DNA from: Jiella sonneratiae
Lineage (GTDB): Bacteria > Pseudomonadota > Alphaproteobacteria > Rhizobiales > Rhizobiaceae
Assembly (NCBI RefSeq): GCF_017353515.1
Contig: NZ_JAFMPY010000007.1
Coordinates: forward strand, 62,001-126,000
Reading direction: 5' to 3'
Length of the DNA: 64,000 nt
Positions within the stretch are counted from its first letter, which is position 1, and each line of letters opens with the position of its first letter. The position numbers and the translations under genes are program-made. The notes beneath the pieces are model-generated. The model saw only the letters and a program-made list of their open reading frames with translations. It was not told the origin of the DNA and did not search any database. Positions 62,156 through 64,000 of the stretch are shown in pieces.

Positions 62156-63573
62156 GACAGGACCTCGGCGAGCCTGGCCGCCGGGTCGAGGACGTCGTCG
62201 AGATCGATCGCTTCCTCCCCCGGCACCCTGATCCGGCGGAACCTGAATTCCGGCGCCTTGGCCGGCACCGTCGCGTCGAAGCCGGTCTTGCAGCCGAGCC
62301 CGTTGTCCGTCGAGGGATCGAGCTTCGAGCCCTGGCTGCCCGGGATCATCACCATGTCGCGGTCGGCCTGGAAACGGGTCGCGACGGCCCACTCGACCTC
62401 CGTCGGATCGTGAATGTCGACGTCCTCGTCGACCACCACCACGTGCTTGATGTCGTAATGGGCGGCGAGGGCGGCCAGGATGACGTTCTTCGCCTCGCCC
62501 GCCTCGCGCCGCCGCAGCTTGACGTGAAGGTGGTAGCGGCACACGCCGCCGCGCGACAGGTGCACGTCGACGACGCCGGGATGGCTGCGCCGCATCGTCG
62601 CGAGGATCGTCGCCTCGCGCGGGATCCCGCCGAGGAGAAGATGTTCGAGACCGCCCCCGACGATGGTGTGGAACAACGGCCTGGAGCGCGTCGTCACGCG
62701 GTCGACCTCGATCACGTGGCGGTCGTCGCGCTCGCCGTAATATTGCGGAAACTCCCCGAACGGGCCCTCCGGGGCGCGCCTGTTCGCCTTGAGACGTCCT
62801 TCGACGACGATCTCGGAACGGGCCGGGACGCGAAGCTCGGATCCCTTGCAGCGAACGACTTCGAGCGGGGCGCCGCAGAGGGCGCCGGCGATGCCGAGCT
62901 CGTCGAAGTCGATCGGCACGATCGCCTGGCTCGCGAGGAGGCAGGCCGGGCTCGCGCCGATGACGATGGCCACCGGAAGATCATGGCCGTCGGCTTCCGC
63001 GGCGTCGTTGAAGGCCAGCGTGTGCCGGGGCAGGAGCAGCGCGCCGAGCTCACGCGGGCCCGACAGCTGCAGGCGGTGGATCGCGACGTTCTGGGCGCCG
63101 GTCTTCGGATTGGCCGAGATCAGCAGTCCGGCGGTGATGTAGGCGCCGCTGTCGTGCTCGTTGTGGACCGGGATCGGCAAAAGGTCGGCGAGATCGAAGT
63201 CGTCTTCGTGGACGACCTCCTGGCACGGCGCGTTCTCGACCTCGACCGGGGCGAGGGGCCGCTGTTCCGCCGCCTGGAAGCGCTCCAGCAGCCGGTCCTC
63301 GGAAATGCCCAGCGCTTCCGCCATCCAGGCGCGGCGCGACAAGAGCCCAGAGACGACGGTTCCGGGATGTCCGGACGGATGGGGAAAGATCGTCGCCCGG
63401 TCGCCGTCGTTGCGGTTGGCGATGCCGGCGAGCATGAACCGCAGGTCGGTTTCCGGCCGGGCAATGGCCAGCCGGCCGGTCTCGTCCAGCCGCGTCAGCC
63501 AGCTCCGCAGGTCGAGATAGGCGTGCCGGGCCTCGTCCCGATCGGACTTTGCCGCTGCGACTGTCTGTTCCAC
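62152..63573 (-). CDS. UbiD-family prenylated-FMN-dependent decarboxylase
   Basis: A 473-residue UbiD-fold (de)carboxylase. The prFMN and catalytic residues are visible: NVAIHRLQL (Asn162, Arg167) and APEGPFGEFPQYYG (Glu269, Glu274), equivalent to the Arg-Glu-Glu set of fungal Fdc1. I chose the GTG at 63573 because GGGAGG lies 9 bases upstream; ATGs at 63621 and 63624 lack such a site. It is the first gene of a five-gene operon. HmfF, a relative, decarboxylates 2,5-furandicarboxylate to furoate. No UbiX-type prenyltransferase is in the window. Confidence 0.9.
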   Translation of the reverse strand: MEQTVAAAKSDRDEARHAYLDLRSWLTRLDETGRLAIARPETDLRFMLAGIANRNDGDRATIFPHPSGHPGTVVSGLLSRRAWMAEALGISEDRLLERFQAAEQRPLAPVEVENAPCQEVVHEDDFDLADLLPIPVHNEHDSGAYITAGLLISANPKTGAQNVAIHRLQLSGPRELGALLLPRHTLAFNDAAEADGHDLPVAIVIGASPACLLASQAIVPIDFDELGIAGALCGAPLEVVRCKGSELRVPARSEIVVEGRLKANRRAPEGPFGEFPQYYGERDDRHVIEVDRVTTRSRPLFHTIVGGGLEHLLLGGIPREATILATMRRSHPGVVDVHLSRGGVCRYHLHVKLRRREAGEAKNVILAALAAHYDIKHVVVVDEDVDIHDPTEVEWAVATRFQADRDMVMIPGSQGSKLDPSTDNGLGCKTGFDATVPAKAPEFRFRRIRVPGEEAIDLDDVLDPAARLAEVLS

Positions 63574-63618
63574 CCTGGCTTCCTCCCTTGCCGTCTTCGA
63601 GGCTAGTTCGGCGCGAGG

Positions 63619-63645
63619 CATCATTGCCAACAATTTGGGATGATG
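63619..63645. promoter_or_regulatory. CATCAT-N15-ATGATG dyad between divergent UbiD and LysR genes
   Basis: A 27-bp interrupted inverted repeat, 36 bases upstream of the lysR ATG and 46 bases upstream of the UbiD start. LysR-type regulators usually bind such interrupted dyads in the divergent gap they share with their target operon. The match is by position and symmetry only. Confidence 0.45.
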
Positions 63646-63680
63646 GCATCGATATCGTTGCGCTATGGGAGGGCGTCACG

Positions 63681-64000
63681 ATGGATCTGCGGCAGATGAG
63701 CTATTTCGTCGCGATGTACGAGGAGGGCTCCGTCACCCGCGCCGCCCAGCGGCTCAACATCGTGCAGCCCGCGGTCAGCGTGCAGCTGGCGCGTCTCGAG
63801 GAGGCGATCGGGCAGAAGCTGTTCTACCGCACCCCCAAGGGGATGGTGCCCACCCATGCGGGCGAGAACGCCTATCGCCGCTTCCTGCCGATCCTGCGCG
63901 AGGTCGAGCAGGCGCGTCGCGCGCTGACCGTCGACGGCGACGTCGTCAAGGGCCACGTCGCGTTGGGCGCGGTCTCCTCGGTTGCCAACAACGCCTTGTC
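63681..64000 (+). CDS. LysR-family regulator (cut by window end)
   Basis: The first 106 residues are present. MDLRQMSYFVAMYEEGSVTRAAQ and QPAVSVQLARLEEAIGQKLFYR are the winged-helix DNA-binding domain, followed by the linker helix and the start of the effector domain (GHVALGAVSS). GGGAGGG precedes the ATG. It is divergent from the UbiD operon and is probably its activator; the ligand domain lies outside the window. Confidence 0.93.
   Translation, partial: MDLRQMSYFVAMYEEGSVTRAAQRLNIVQPAVSVQLARLEEAIGQKLFYRTPKGMVPTHAGENAYRRFLPILREVEQARRALTVDGDVVKGHVALGAVSSVANNAL

Noticed and set aside
1-64000. CRISPR arrays, tRNA/rRNA genes, insertion sequences
   Set aside because: No spaced direct-repeat array, cloverleaf-like sequence or transposase was recognised by eye; a tRNA scan was not possible.

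Overview
The window looks like chromosomal DNA of an alphaproteobacterium, most likely of the Hyphomicrobiales (Rhizobiales). Four things suggest this: very high G+C; the gene chain miaB-plsC-rimI-tsaB-nfuA-uspA-trpS; a cell-cycle/SOS gene of the MmcB type; and a 39-bp palindrome at 39902-39940 of a kind I recall as common in rhizobial genomes. An Aurantimonadaceae-like genus is possible, but I cannot fix it from sequence alone. I see no rRNA, tRNA, CRISPR array or transposase.

Region 1 (1-15.4 kb) is housekeeping. Minus-strand tRNA-modification, lipid and Fe-S genes (miaB, plsC, rimI, tsaB, nfuA, uspA, trpS) are followed by plus-strand rpmI-rplT and pheS...pheT, then mmcB, a CueR/HmrR-type regulator and an L,D-transpeptidase lipoprotein. 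Small toxin-antitoxin or HEPN modules sit at three of the junctions: a vapB with a broken vapC, a RelE/ParE pair, and a HEPN-family gene with an unknown partner inside pheS-pheT.

Region 2 (15.5-24.9 kb) is a lanthanide-dependent methanol dehydrogenase locus. xoxF (with the DYD motif), xoxG, xoxJ and a PQQ-associated CxxxCW protein face a divergent pair, a zinc metallohydrolase and a SoxYZ-like carrier. A cupredoxin, a DUF411 protein and a glutaredoxin-MauE fusion follow.

Region 3 (25.1-33.5 kb) is nutrient uptake: a GntR/FCD regulator, a TRAP dctPQM transporter, an SMP-30 lactonase with an amino-acid-type binding protein, and a divergent ABC permease/permease/ATPase set.

Region 4 (33.5-43.5 kb) is siderophore-iron acquisition without synthesis genes: a FecCD-type ABC importer, a siderophore esterase, a YqjI-like PadR regulator with a siderophore-interacting reductase, an AraC regulator and a TonB-dependent receptor. 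The esterase and padR share a short intergenic region with a striking AT-rich repeated dyad.

Region 5 (43.5-64 kb) is catabolic. An AraC gene precedes an operon that matches, in content and order, the furoate pathway hmfABCDE: a three-subunit molybdenum hydroxylase, an acyl-CoA ligase and a crotonase. BenE-type permease and MaoC genes follow. On the other strand lie a TAXI-TRAP transporter and then a compact operon, UbiD-type decarboxylase / mandelate-racemase-like enolase / TAXI binding protein / TRAP permease / aldehyde dehydrogenase, divergent from a LysR gene cut by the window end. The decarboxylase next to a furoate pathway suggests, as inference only, that furan-dicarboxylate or a related acid is funnelled into furoyl-CoA. 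The UbiD/enolase/TAXI operon is the best candidate here for an undescribed pathway.
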